This document shows, in pieces, positions 35,757-44,520 of a stretch of DNA of 64,000 nt. The notes under the pieces are model-generated. The model was not told the origin of the DNA and ran no database searches. It saw only the letters and a program-made list of their open reading frames with translations. The position numbers and the translations under genes were made by a program. The DNA is from CAYRGS01 sp964423875 (GTDB lineage: Bacteria > UBA8248 > JACPRG01 > G963555815): NCBI GenBank assembly GCA_964423875.1, contig CAYRGS010000004.1, forward strand, positions 14,135-78,134, written 5' to 3'. How positions within the stretch are numbered: the stretch's first letter is position 1; each line of letters begins with the position of its first letter.

Positions 35757-36944
35757 ATGACGGGGGTTATGGAAAAAAGTCTCGCAACCAAACCGGTCTT
35801 CGTGGGGAGCGTTCAGGTGGGCGGCGGCGCCCCGGTGGTCGTGCAGTCCATGTGCGACACGGACACGCGTGACACCCTGGGCACCATGCGCCAGATCAAC
35901 GCCCTGGAGGAGGTCGGCTGCGAGATGGCCCGCGTTGCCGTTCCGGACCTGGACGCGGCCCGGTGCATCCGGACCCTGAAGGCTGGGACCGGCATCCCGC
36001 TCATTGCGGACATACACTTCGATTACCGCCTGGCTCTTGAAGCACTGAAGGGGGGGATCGATTGCCTGCGGATCAACCCGGGCAACATCCGTGCTTTGGG
36101 AGGAGGGGAGCACAAGGTCGAAGAGCTGGCCCGGGCCTGCAACGACCTGGGGACACCCATCCGAGTTGGTGTCAACGCCGGCTCGTTGGAAGTCGAGCTC
36201 GTGGATAAGTACGGCGGTCCGACGGCCGAGGCGATGGTGGAGAGCGCGCTGCGCCACGTCGAGCTGCTGGAAAGATACAACTTCGACATGATCAAGATCT
36301 CCCTGAAGGCATCCGACGTCTGGCGAACCGTCGAGGCGTACCGGCTCATCGCCTCCAAGGTGGATTATCCCCTTCACCTGGGCGTAACCGAGGCTGGCGC
36401 TCACGTTACGGGGGCGATCAAAACCACCGCCGCCTTCACGATCCTTTTGACCGAGGGGATCGGCGACACCCTTCGCGTTTCGCTGGCCGCCAGCCCCCTG
36501 GAGGAGGTCAAGGTCGGCTACGAGATCCTCAAATCGCTCGAGCTGCGCCATCACGGCGTCAACGTTGTGGCGTGTCCCACCTGCGGGCGGATTCAGATTG
36601 ACGTGGAGGACCTCGCCAACCGGCTGGAGAAGGGCCTGGGCCACATCAAGTTCCCCGTCAGCGTGGCGGTGATGGGGTGCGAGGTGAACGGCCCCGGAGA
36701 AGCCAAGGACGCGGATATCGGCATCGCCGGAGGCAAGGGCGAAGGGATGATCTTCAAGAAGGGAAAAAAGTTTCGTAAAGTCAAAGAGGCCGATTTCTAC
36801 GACGTTATTGTCGAAGAAGTGGAGCAGATGGCCGTTGAAGGCCAACTCGCCGCCCAGCAGGTGTCAGGGGAAACGGATGAAGCGCCCCCGTGGGAGCCTC
36901 CGCTCCCCGAGGGGATTAAAGTCCGGCTTCCCGTTGTTCCGTAG
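35757..36944 (+). CDS. ispG: 4-hydroxy-3-methylbut-2-enyl diphosphate synthase
   Basis: Penultimate enzyme of the MEP isoprenoid pathway, converting MEcPP to HMBPP with a [4Fe-4S] cluster. The TIM-barrel opens with VQSMCDTDTRDT and has ADIHFDYRLAL and INPGNI. The cluster ligands lie in CPTCGR and MGCEVNGPGEA. Length of 395 residues includes an extra acidic/Pro-rich tail of about 30. ATG 35757 has AGGA upstream; ATG 35769 is possible. The order rseP-ispG-proS is shared with many bacteria. Confidence 0.95.
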   Translation: MTGVMEKSLATKPVFVGSVQVGGGAPVVVQSMCDTDTRDTLGTMRQINALEEVGCEMARVAVPDLDAARCIRTLKAGTGIPLIADIHFDYRLALEALKGGIDCLRINPGNIRALGGGEHKVEELARACNDLGTPIRVGVNAGSLEVELVDKYGGPTAEAMVESALRHVELLERYNFDMIKISLKASDVWRTVEAYRLIASKVDYPLHLGVTEAGAHVTGAIKTTAAFTILLTEGIGDTLRVSLAASPLEEVKVGYEILKSLELRHHGVNVVACPTCGRIQIDVEDLANRLEKGLGHIKFPVSVAVMGCEVNGPGEAKDADIGIAGGKGEGMIFKKGKKFRKVKEADFYDVIVEEVEQMAVEGQLAAQQVSGETDEAPPWEPPLPEGIKVRLPVVP

Positions 36945-37177
36945 ACCGTCGGCGAAGCGCGTTTACGCTTCATGTCTCGAATGCATTCCGTAGACCACCT
37001 CCAATCCGTTGACGGGCCGCTCTCAGGTCCCCTTTCACGAAAGCGGTGTAACCGGGAGCTGATGTTCCCGCCGGGCATTGCTCGCATGGGTTTCTCAACG
37101 GCATGCCCTGTATTTGACAGCGAAGCGGATAGGGCTATGCGAAATTCACGATTCACCCGCCCGACCCGGAGCCCCGC
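36945..37177 (+). other. Spacer between ispG and proS
   Basis: A 233-bp gap without a gene. A 6-bp hairpin GAAGCG/CGCTTC follows the ispG stop. The 17-mer at 37034-37050 matches 31516-31532 at 16 positions, which could be a shared repeat end or chance. No clear promoter is visible. Confidence 0.4.
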
Positions 37178-38974
37178 GTGCGTTATTCCCGCATGTTTCT
37201 TCCCACCCTGAAAGAAGACCCCGCCGAAGCCGAGGTGGTGAGCCACACGCTGATGGTGCGGGCAGGTCAGATCCGGCGCATGGCGGCCGGGGTGTACAGC
37301 CTCCTTCCCCTGGGCCTCCGCGTTCAGCAGAAGGTCGAGCGGATCGTCCGGGAGGAGATGAGCCGGGCGGGCGCCCAGGAGGTCCTGCTGCCCGTTCTAC
37401 TCCCGGCCGAGCTTTGGCGGGAGACCGGCCGCTGGGAGGCGTACGGCAAGGAGCTGATGCGCATCAAGGATCGCCATGACCGCGAGTTTTGTCTCGGCCC
37501 CACACACGAAGAGATCATCACCGACATGGTCCGGCGCGACGTCCGGTCCTATCGGGACCTGCCCCTGAACCTCTATCAGATTCAAACCAAGTTCCGGGAC
37601 GAGATCCGTCCTCGGTTCGGCGTGATGCGGGGGCGGGAATTCACGATGAAGGACGCCTACAGCTTTGACCGGGATGAGGCGGGAGCGGAGGAGAGCTACC
37701 GGGCCATGTTCGACGCGTACCACCGGATTTTCACTCGGTGCGGCTTGAGCTTCTCGGCGGTGGAGGCCGATACGGGGCTGATCGGGGGGTCGTTTTCGCA
37801 TGAGTTCATGGTCCACGCCGAAACGGGTGAAGAGGCCATCACCGTTTGTGACGCCTGTGGATACGGCGCGAACGCCGAGCGGACGCCGCTGGATGAAGAG
37901 GCCGGCGGGGTTTCACCCGACGGGCCGTCTTGGGAAGGGGAGGGGGGGGGGGGCGAAGGCGGCGCGTTTGCGGAGATTGAGCCCCGCAAGGTCCACACCC
38001 CCGACGTGACGACGGCCGACGACGTGGCGCGGTTTTTCGGCCGCGGCCTTCACCGGCTTGCGAAGACACTCATTTACGAAGCCGACGGCGCCCCGGTCGC
38101 CGTGATGATACGCGGGGACTTTCAAGTCAATGAGACCAAGCTGAGCCGCCACCTTGGGGCCGCCGAGTTGGTCCTAGCGGGAGAAGAGGCGACTGTCCGG
38201 GTGACGGGGGCGCCGGTAGGATTCGCCGGACCCCTCGGGTTGACGGAAGAGATCCCCATTCTTTGCGATTTCAGCATCAAAGGGCAAGAGAACCTTGTCG
38301 TCGGCGCGAATGAGAACGACCACCACTATGAAGGCGTGCGGCCGGAGCGTGATTTCGAGGTGAAGAGATATGTCGACTTGCGCCAAGCCCGGGAAGGGGA
38401 CCCTTGTCCCCGATGCCGCGCGCCGTTGCGCATCTTTCGGGGAATCGAAGTGGGGCACGTTTTCAAGCTGGGAACCAAGTACAGCGAGGCCATGGACGCA
38501 ACGTTTCTGGATGAAAAAGGGGAGGCGCGGCCGCCCATCATGGGCTGCTACGGAATCGGCATCGGGCGGACCGTGGCCGCCGCGATTGAGCAGAACCACG
38601 ATGAAAACGGAATCATCTGGCCCGGCCCCATCGCCCCCTTCCACGTCATCTTGATCCCGATCAGCGTCAAAGACGAATCGGCCGCGAGGGCGGTGGAAGA
38701 AATCTACGCCGCGTTGTGCGAAGCTTCCGTCGAAGTTCTGTTGGACGACCGGGACGAGCGGCCCGGCGTAAAATTCAAGGACGCGGACTTGATGGGCGTC
38801 CCCTTTCAGTTGATTATCGGTCCCAAGGGGCTGGCCGAAGGCAAGGTGGAGCTGAAACGCCGAAGGGGAGGCGCGAAAGAGTTCATCGAGTTGGACCGGG
38901 CGGCGGAGACGGTTCGCCTGCGGGTGGCTGAGGCCCTTTCCCCGGCGGGTGCGGAGGAAGGGGCTTTTTCATAA
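37178..38974 (+). CDS. proS: Prolyl-tRNA synthetase (bacterial type with editing domain)
   Basis: A class II aminoacyl-tRNA synthetase. Motif 2 and 3 regions are clear: LCLGPTHEE-type block (FCLGPTHEEIITDMV), QIQTKFRDEIRPRFG, REFTMKDAYSF and MGCYGIGIGRT. The long INS editing insertion (about residues 225-395) has NETKLSRHLGA and marks the bacterial ProS type. A 12-G run at 37942-37953 encodes a Gly/Glu-rich linker inside it. GTG 37178 starts the usual MRYSRMFLPT. Length is 598 residues. Confidence 0.95.
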   Translation: MRYSRMFLPTLKEDPAEAEVVSHTLMVRAGQIRRMAAGVYSLLPLGLRVQQKVERIVREEMSRAGAQEVLLPVLLPAELWRETGRWEAYGKELMRIKDRHDREFCLGPTHEEIITDMVRRDVRSYRDLPLNLYQIQTKFRDEIRPRFGVMRGREFTMKDAYSFDRDEAGAEESYRAMFDAYHRIFTRCGLSFSAVEADTGLIGGSFSHEFMVHAETGEEAITVCDACGYGANAERTPLDEEAGGVSPDGPSWEGEGGGGEGGAFAEIEPRKVHTPDVTTADDVARFFGRGLHRLAKTLIYEADGAPVAVMIRGDFQVNETKLSRHLGAAELVLAGEEATVRVTGAPVGFAGPLGLTEEIPILCDFSIKGQENLVVGANENDHHYEGVRPERDFEVKRYVDLRQAREGDPCPRCRAPLRIFRGIEVGHVFKLGTKYSEAMDATFLDEKGEARPPIMGCYGIGIGRTVAAAIEQNHDENGIIWPGPIAPFHVILIPISVKDESAARAVEEIYAALCEASVEVLLDDRDERPGVKFKDADLMGVPFQLIIGPKGLAEGKVELKRRRGGAKEFIELDRAAETVRLRVAEALSPAGAEEGAFS

Positions 38975-39018
38975 GCGCGTCGGGTCTTTTTCCCGTCGAG
39001 TCCCCGTTTAAATTTTCT

Positions 39019-39047
39019 TTGAATTTCTACGCCGGCGGTGCTACATT
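39019..39047 (+). promoter_or_regulatory. Putative promoter of the rimP-nusA-infB operon
   Basis: TTGAAT (39019-39024) and TACATT (39042-39047) are separated by 17 bp in a locally AT-rich stretch downstream of proS. It lies just before the leader terminator at 39074-39104. Each box matches consensus at four of six positions. Confidence 0.45.
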
Positions 39048-39073
39048 AAGCCTAACTTTGGTATCCTGTGCCG

Positions 39074-39104
39074 GAGTGGGTCGATGTCGCCCACTCTTTT
39101 TTTT
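39074..39104 (+). terminator. Leader terminator/attenuator upstream of rimP
   Basis: GAGTGGG (39074-39080) and CCCACTC (39090-39096) form a perfect 7-bp stem with a 9-base loop, followed at once by eight T. This is a textbook intrinsic terminator, about 95 bp ahead of rimP and just after a candidate promoter, too far from proS to be only its terminator. A structured rimP leader is known in other bacteria, so attenuation of the operon, possibly through NusA, is plausible. Confidence 0.75.
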
Positions 39105-39198
39105 GACCTGACCCTCCGGGCCGAGGCGAAGCGGGCTGGGGAAATCCCGGCCCTTGGAGGAAGTGGACCCTGCCGGGGCGGGCAACAGGGGAGTTCGA

Positions 39199-39672
39199 TT
39201 GCTTGCCGGGGAATTGAGAGGACGGCTCTGGCCCGTCGTGGAACCCATCATCGAAGAAGAGGGGCTGGAACTGGTCGAGGTGGAGTTCATTCACCACAGC
39301 GGCTCTTGGGTCCTGCGGATTTACATGGACAGACCCGGTGGGGTGCGGATCGAGGATTGTGCGCGCGTCAGCCGCAGATTGAGTCCGGTGCTCGACGTGG
39401 AAGACCTGATCCCCCACCACTATACGTTGGAGGTGTCGTCTCCCGGCGTTCCAAGGCCGATTCGAAAAGCGCGCGACTTCGAGCGCTTGTCCGGAGAACG
39501 GGCCCGAATCGAGATGGCCCTTCCGATGGACGGCCGAAAGCGGTTCACGGGAGAATTGGCGGGCGTATGCGGCGGTTTGGAACCCGCCGTGGCCTTGGCG
39601 TTGGATGACGGAGAGGTGGTTCATCTTCCGCTGACCCGGATCAAGCGGGCGCGCCAGGAAATCGAGATTTGA
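39199..39672 (+). CDS. rimP: Ribosome maturation factor RimP
   Basis: Assists 30S subunit assembly. The sequence has VVEPIIEEEGLELVEVEFI, then WVLRIYMDRPGGVRIEDCARVSR-type block, then YTLEVSSPGVPRPIRKARDF, which is the RimP signature. TTG 39199 gives 157 residues and has AGGGGAG 5 bp upstream; an earlier TTG at 39154 would add 15 residues. It opens the conserved rimP-nusA-infB operon. Confidence 0.9.
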   Translation: MLAGELRGRLWPVVEPIIEEEGLELVEVEFIHHSGSWVLRIYMDRPGGVRIEDCARVSRRLSPVLDVEDLIPHHYTLEVSSPGVPRPIRKARDFERLSGERARIEMALPMDGRKRFTGELAGVCGGLEPAVALALDDGEVVHLPLTRIKRARQEIEI

Positions 39673-39727
39673 GGCGGTGGTTGCGATGCCCTGAGGCATC
39701 CGGAAGCCTTTGCAGGAGAGAAACACC

Positions 39728-41335
39728 GTGAACCAGGAGCTCATGCTCGTATTAGGTCAAATCCAGCGCGAAAAAGGCATCGACCAGGAAGTGCTCATCG
39801 AGGCCGTCAAATCCGCCGTCGTGTCAGCTTCCCGCAAATACTACGGTCCGACGGCCGAGATCGACGCTACTTTCGATCCGGAGACCGGATCGATGGACCT
39901 GTTTTGTCATAAAACAGTCGTCGACGAGGTGATCGACCCGGACTTGGAAATTTCTCCGGAAGAAGCCGCCGACTACCTTGAAACGCCCGCGGTGGGGGAT
40001 GTGGTCGATATCCGGATTCCCTATGAGAGCTTCGGGCGCATCGCCGCCCAGACGGCCAAGCAGGTCATTTTGCAGCGCGTCCGCGAGGGCGAGCGGGAAA
40101 TGATCTACGAGGAGTACAAGGACCGTGAGGGAGAGTTGATCAACGGGACCGTCTCCCGCGTTGAAAAGGGGACGATCTACGTGGACATGGGAAAGGGGGA
40201 GGGCGTGCTTCCCCGAAGGGAGCAAGTGTTCCGGGAGGTTTACCGGCGGAGCGATCGGATCCGGGCGTACCTGTTGGAAGTCCGCCAGGCGACCCGAGGC
40301 CCGCAAATCATTCTCTCCCGCACCCACCCTGGCTTAGTCATCCGGCTATTCGAAATCGAAGTCCCCGAAATTTATGAAGGGATTGTGGAAATCAAGATCG
40401 CCGTCCGAGAGCCCAGCGGTCGGACGAAGCTTGCGGTGCTCTCGCATGACCGGGACGTAGACCCAGTTGGGGCCTGTGTCGGCATGCGGGGCTCCCGCGT
40501 CCAAGCCATCGTGCAGGAGCTTCGGGGGGAGAAGATCGACATCATCCCCTGGTCGGAGGACATCCAAACCCTCGCTGCCAACTCTTTGAGCCCCGCGAAG
40601 ATTTCGCGAATCATCCTGGAAGAGGCTGATAACACAATGACCGTCGTTGCGCCGGACGATCAATTGTCGCTCGCCATCGGCAAGGGAGGCCAAAACGTCC
40701 GGCTGGCGGCGAAGCTGCTCAAGTGGCGAATCGACATCAAAGGCGAGACCGAATACCAGGACGAGCAACTGGAAAGAGCGGATTTGCTTCTCTCCGGGGT
40801 GGGGGCGAAGAAGCCGAACACCCCATTGACGGAATTGGAGGGTCTCGGGCCTCGAACGGCCGGTCTTCTCGAAGAGCATGGCATCAAGAACATCGAGCGG
40901 CTCAAGGAGACTTCGTCGGAGACAATGGTCGAGATTCCGGGAATCGGCCAAAAAATCGCGGAGGCCCTCATCGCCCGGGCACATGCGTACATCGAGGAGC
41001 ACGCCCAACCCGAGCCGCAAGAGCCGGAGGCTGGAGAGGATGAGGCCGCCGAAGAGGCGTCCGTCAATGAGCAGGGGACACCGGAGGGTCTCACGCCGGA
41101 CACCGGGGGAGGGGGGGATGGAATCCCGGAGGCCTCGGGCGAGGTTCTGCCGGCGGAGACCGAGAATCCGGCACCCGGAGAGGAAGAAGAGGAGCCCGGA
41201 CAGCCGGAGGATTCCGCGTCGGCCGCGCCGGAAGCTTCTGCCGGGGATGCCATGGCTGAAGGCGCCTCGGAAGATGCGTCCCAGGAAGAAAAACAGCCGG
41301 CACAACCCGACTCGGAGGCGAAAGAAGACTCGTAA
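39728..41335 (+). CDS. nusA: Transcription termination/antitermination protein NusA
   Basis: An RNA polymerase-associated factor for pausing, termination and antitermination. Domains in order: N-terminal polymerase-binding domain, S1 (INGTVSRVEKGTIYVDMG), KH1 (VGACVGMRGSRVQAIVQEL), KH2 (SLAIGKGGQNVRLAAKL), then one helix-hairpin-helix (GLGPRTAGLLEEHGI). The last 110 residues are an acidic, Pro/Glu-rich low-complexity tail, unusual in length. GTG 39728 has AGGAGAG 8 bp upstream. Length is 535 residues. Confidence 0.94.
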   Translation: MNQELMLVLGQIQREKGIDQEVLIEAVKSAVVSASRKYYGPTAEIDATFDPETGSMDLFCHKTVVDEVIDPDLEISPEEAADYLETPAVGDVVDIRIPYESFGRIAAQTAKQVILQRVREGEREMIYEEYKDREGELINGTVSRVEKGTIYVDMGKGEGVLPRREQVFREVYRRSDRIRAYLLEVRQATRGPQIILSRTHPGLVIRLFEIEVPEIYEGIVEIKIAVREPSGRTKLAVLSHDRDVDPVGACVGMRGSRVQAIVQELRGEKIDIIPWSEDIQTLAANSLSPAKISRIILEEADNTMTVVAPDDQLSLAIGKGGQNVRLAAKLLKWRIDIKGETEYQDEQLERADLLLSGVGAKKPNTPLTELEGLGPRTAGLLEEHGIKNIERLKETSSETMVEIPGIGQKIAEALIARAHAYIEEHAQPEPQEPEAGEDEAAEEASVNEQGTPEGLTPDTGGGGDGIPEASGEVLPAETENPAPGEEEEEPGQPEDSASAAPEASAGDAMAEGASEDASQEEKQPAQPDSEAKEDS

Positions 41336-41403
41336 TCAGCCCCATAAGTTCGGAACACGCTTTTTTTCAGGGAGTTATCAGGACGGGCCAACGGTCCCGC
41401 CTG

Positions 41404-41412
41404 TGATATAAT
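41404..41412 (+). promoter_or_regulatory. Extended -10 promoter ahead of infB
   Basis: TGATATAAT, a TGn plus perfect TATAAT, lies 44 bp before the infB start, with no good -35. It could give infB and downstream genes extra transcription independent of the rimP promoter. Confidence 0.5.
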
Positions 41413-41455
41413 TCGGAGCGACCTGCCGAAGATCCCGGAGTCGATGGAGCTTTTG

Positions 41456-43879
41456 ATGGCTGGAATCAAGATTTATGAATTGGCCCGAGACATCGGGATG
41501 CCGAGTAAGGACTTGGCGGCCTGGGCGCTGGAAGCGGGTTTCTCCGTCAAGACTCACATGAGCTCGGTGGATGAAAAGACTGCAAAAGAGATTCGTGCGG
41601 GTTTGAAGAAAGCCGGGCTTGTTACCGGATCCAAAGCGGGCGCGGCCAAGAAGACTCCGACAAAAAAGCCGAAATCGACAAAGAAGGCCGATCAGAAGAA
41701 GCCCTCCGGCGCGGCCAAGACCCAAGCGAAGACCCCCGCCAAAAAAACGAAGACCAAAGTCAAACCGGCGGATGAAAAGGTCGAAGCCGGCGGCGAGGAC
41801 GGCTTCGACGAACTGGAGGCGTTGGAACGCCAGCTGGAGACCTTGGCTGAGCAGGAAGCGGCGCAGGCCCCGCCGAAGGTCGAAACACCCGTTGAGGAGG
41901 CGCCGTCCGAGCCTCCCCAACCCGAGGAGGCCGCCGTCGAGGAACCGGCGGCGGAGCCCGTAGTTGCCGTGGCGGAACCCGTGGTTGTCGAGGCGGAACC
42001 CGTGGTTGTCGAGGCGGAGCCCGAGCCTCCCGCTGCGGTCGAGGAAGAAGCCCCTCCGGCTCCCCCCGAATCCTCGGCGGTGAAGACGCCTTCACCCGAG
42101 GATTCGCCGGAAGCGCCCCCCGTCGAAGCAACAAAGATTAGCCTCCCCGAAGCGCGGACTGTCAAGGAGCTTGCCGAGCTGCTCGGTAAAACGACCGGCG
42201 ACCTCCTGATGAAGATGATGGGCAAGGGGCTCGTCTCCAATGTGAACACATTGGTGGACAACCAGACGGCGATGGAATTGGCCCGGGAGTTTGGTTTTGA
42301 TCCGGAGCTCGCCGAAGCGAAAGTCGATGCCGACATTGAAGAGGACGAAGAGGAAAAAGAAGAAGACCTCGTTCCTCGTCCGCCGGTCGTCACCGTCATG
42401 GGCCACGTCGATCACGGAAAGACTTCCCTGCTCGATTCGATTCGGCAAACCAACGTGACGCAAAGCGAAGCCGGAAACATCACCCAGCACATCGGGGCCT
42501 ATCACGTAACCGTGGACAAAGGAACCATCGTTTTTCTCGATACGCCGGGCCACGAGGCGTTCTCCGCCATGCGCGCCCGAGGCGCGGAGGTGACCGATAT
42601 CGTCGTTCTCACCGTCGCGGCCAATGACGGCGTGATGCCCCAAACCCGTGAAGCTGTTGACCACGCTAAGGCGGCGGGCGTTCCGATTGTTGTCGCCGTT
42701 AATAAGATCGACCTCGATAACGCTGACCTGGAGAAGGTCCGGCGGGAGTTGAGCGAGCTCGGCTTGGTGCCGGAAGAGTGGGGCGGTGACACGATCTACG
42801 TGGATGTGTCGGCCAAGCAGCGGACGAACATCGGTGGTCTGTTGGAGATGCTCATTCTCCAGGCGGAGATCATGGAGTTGAAGGCGAATCCTAACCGGCG
42901 GGCGAAATCCATCGTCCTGGAAGCCGAATTGGACCGGGGCCGCGGCCCGGTGGCCAGGATTCTGGTGCAGCAGGGAACCCTCAAACTGGGCGACCCCTTC
43001 GTCACTGGCCTGCATCATGGGCGCGTCCGCGCGCTGGTCAACGATGAAGGTCAGAAGGTGAAGTCCGCCGGCCCCTCCATGCCGGTGGAGGTCTTGGGGC
43101 TGTCCGGCCTCCCCCAGGCTGGGGACAGCTTCACGGTCGTGGAGGACGAGCGCCAGGCCCGCCACCTCGCCAACCAGCGGATGCAGCGCAGGCGCCAGGA
43201 AGACCGGGGCGCGACGGTTCGGGTCACCCTGGAAGACATCTACCGGGGGGTCCAGGAGGGCTTGGTCAAAGAGCTTATCATTGTGCTAAAGGCCGATGCT
43301 CAGGGGTCCATCGGGGCCCTTCAGGACGCCCTTGCGGGCCTGGGCGGAGGCGAGGTTCGCGTGTGCGTGATCCACAGCTCGGTCGGCGGGATCACCGAGT
43401 CGGATGTTATGTTGGCCTCGGCCTCGAACGCCCTCATCATCGGGTTCCACGTCCGACCCACGCCGCAGGCGGCCGTGTCCGCCGAACGGGAAAAAGTCGA
43501 GATCAGGCTCTACAACATCATCTATGAGGCCATCCAGGAGATTAAGGATGCCCTGAGTGGACTCCTTGATCCGACCATCAAGGAGACCGTCCTCGGCCGG
43601 GTCGAGGTTCGGGAGGTGTTTCACATCCCCCGTGTTGGCTCGGTGGCGGGCTGTTACGTGACCGACGGAACCGTTCAACGCAATGTGTTGGCGCGAATCA
43701 TCCGCGATAGCATCGTGATCTATGAAGGCAAGGTCGGTTCTTTGCGCCGCTTCAAAGAAGATGTGGCCGAAGTCAACAACGGCTACGAATGCGGCATCGG
43801 GATCGAAAACTTCCAAGACGTCAAGCAGGGCGACATCATCGAGCCTTACGCCGTGGAGGAAGTGGCACGGACTCTGTAA
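41456..43879 (+). CDS. infB: Translation initiation factor IF-2
   Basis: GTPase that brings fMet-tRNA to the 30S subunit and promotes subunit joining. An IF2_N module (KIYELARDIGMPSKDLAAWA) is followed by about 200 residues of Lys/Pro/Glu/Ala low complexity. That linker contains a 21-bp tandem repeat near 41977-42020 encoding PVVVEAE. A second IF2_N module precedes the G domain with GHVDHGKTSLL, DTPGHEAF and NKID. Domains II-IV follow. ATG 41456 gives the usual N-terminus and has GGAG 5 bp upstream. Length is 807 residues. Confidence 0.96.
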   Translation: MAGIKIYELARDIGMPSKDLAAWALEAGFSVKTHMSSVDEKTAKEIRAGLKKAGLVTGSKAGAAKKTPTKKPKSTKKADQKKPSGAAKTQAKTPAKKTKTKVKPADEKVEAGGEDGFDELEALERQLETLAEQEAAQAPPKVETPVEEAPSEPPQPEEAAVEEPAAEPVVAVAEPVVVEAEPVVVEAEPEPPAAVEEEAPPAPPESSAVKTPSPEDSPEAPPVEATKISLPEARTVKELAELLGKTTGDLLMKMMGKGLVSNVNTLVDNQTAMELAREFGFDPELAEAKVDADIEEDEEEKEEDLVPRPPVVTVMGHVDHGKTSLLDSIRQTNVTQSEAGNITQHIGAYHVTVDKGTIVFLDTPGHEAFSAMRARGAEVTDIVVLTVAANDGVMPQTREAVDHAKAAGVPIVVAVNKIDLDNADLEKVRRELSELGLVPEEWGGDTIYVDVSAKQRTNIGGLLEMLILQAEIMELKANPNRRAKSIVLEAELDRGRGPVARILVQQGTLKLGDPFVTGLHHGRVRALVNDEGQKVKSAGPSMPVEVLGLSGLPQAGDSFTVVEDERQARHLANQRMQRRRQEDRGATVRVTLEDIYRGVQEGLVKELIIVLKADAQGSIGALQDALAGLGGGEVRVCVIHSSVGGITESDVMLASASNALIIGFHVRPTPQAAVSAEREKVEIRLYNIIYEAIQEIKDALSGLLDPTIKETVLGRVEVREVFHIPRVGSVAGCYVTDGTVQRNVLARIIRDSIVIYEGKVGSLRRFKEDVAEVNNGYECGIGIENFQDVKQGDIIEPYAVEEVARTL

Positions 43880-43884
43880 ATCAA

Positions 43885-44166
43885 ATGATGATCGGCGTGT
43901 GCACCATCGAGTTGAGGATTCACGGGGGCCGTTCGCTGAAAGAGAAAAGACGGGTGCTTCGAAGCGTGAAGGATCGGATCCGCAACCGGTTCAACGTTTC
44001 CATTGCCGAGGTGGGTTACCAGGACAAATGGCAGCGGGCACTTCTTGGCCTCGCCGCCGTCAGCAACGAACGGAACCATCTCACCGGCTTACTGGAATCG
44101 GTCGTCTCCGAGGTCGAGTCCATGGGGGTGGCGGAGATTGTCTATGACGAGATCGAGATCCTCTGA
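43885..44166 (+). CDS. DUF503 (YlxP-like) protein
   Basis: A 93-residue protein of the DUF503/YlxP family, often encoded between infB and rbfA. It shows IGVCTIELRIHGGRSLKEKR and NRFNVSIAEVGYQDKWQRA, the family pattern. Its role is not firmly established; its context suggests ribosome maturation. It starts 5 bp after infB, and its stop codon abuts the rbfA start. ATG 43888 is equally possible. Confidence 0.88.
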   Translation: MMIGVCTIELRIHGGRSLKEKRRVLRSVKDRIRNRFNVSIAEVGYQDKWQRALLGLAAVSNERNHLTGLLESVVSEVESMGVAEIVYDEIEIL

Positions 44167-44520
44167 ATGCTGAACCGGCGCCCTTTCCGACGCACGGACC
44201 GTGTGGCGGACCTGATACGCCGGGAGCTCGCCAATCTGGTTCAGACGGGCCTGAAGGACCCCCGGGTCGGTTTCGTTTCCATCACGGGGGTGGAGGTCAG
44301 TCCGGACCTGAAGCAGGCAAAGGTGCACGTCAGCGTTTATGGCACCCCCGAGGAGCAGGCGTCCTCCCTTGAGGGTCTACAGAGCGCGACCGGCTATGTG
44401 CGGTCGGTTTTGAAGCGCACGCTTCACTTGAAGCGGATTCCCGAACTGGTTTTTTACCTGGATGATTCCATCGCCCAAGGCGCCCGAATCAATGCCGCCC
44501 TTGCAAGCCTCAAAGATTAA
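44167..44520 (+). CDS. rbfA: Ribosome-binding factor A
   Basis: A KH-fold protein that binds the pre-30S subunit and assists 16S rRNA 5' end maturation. It has RRTDRVADLIRRELANLV, LKDPRVGFVSITGVEVSPDL and a C-terminal RIPELVFYLDDSIAQGARIN. Length is 117 residues. The ATG directly follows the DUF503 stop, and the 3' end overlaps truB. Confidence 0.95.
   Translation: MLNRRPFRRTDRVADLIRRELANLVQTGLKDPRVGFVSITGVEVSPDLKQAKVHVSVYGTPEEQASSLEGLQSATGYVRSVLKRTLHLKRIPELVFYLDDSIAQGARINAALASLKD

Noticed and set aside
37034..37050. 17-base match to 31516-31532 as a mobile repeat boundary
   Set aside because: The similarity does not extend on either side, so it may be chance; a genome-wide search would decide.
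41977..42020. Tandem repeat as a functional DNA element
   Set aside because: It lies in the low-complexity linker of IF-2, where repeat expansion is common and has no known DNA role.
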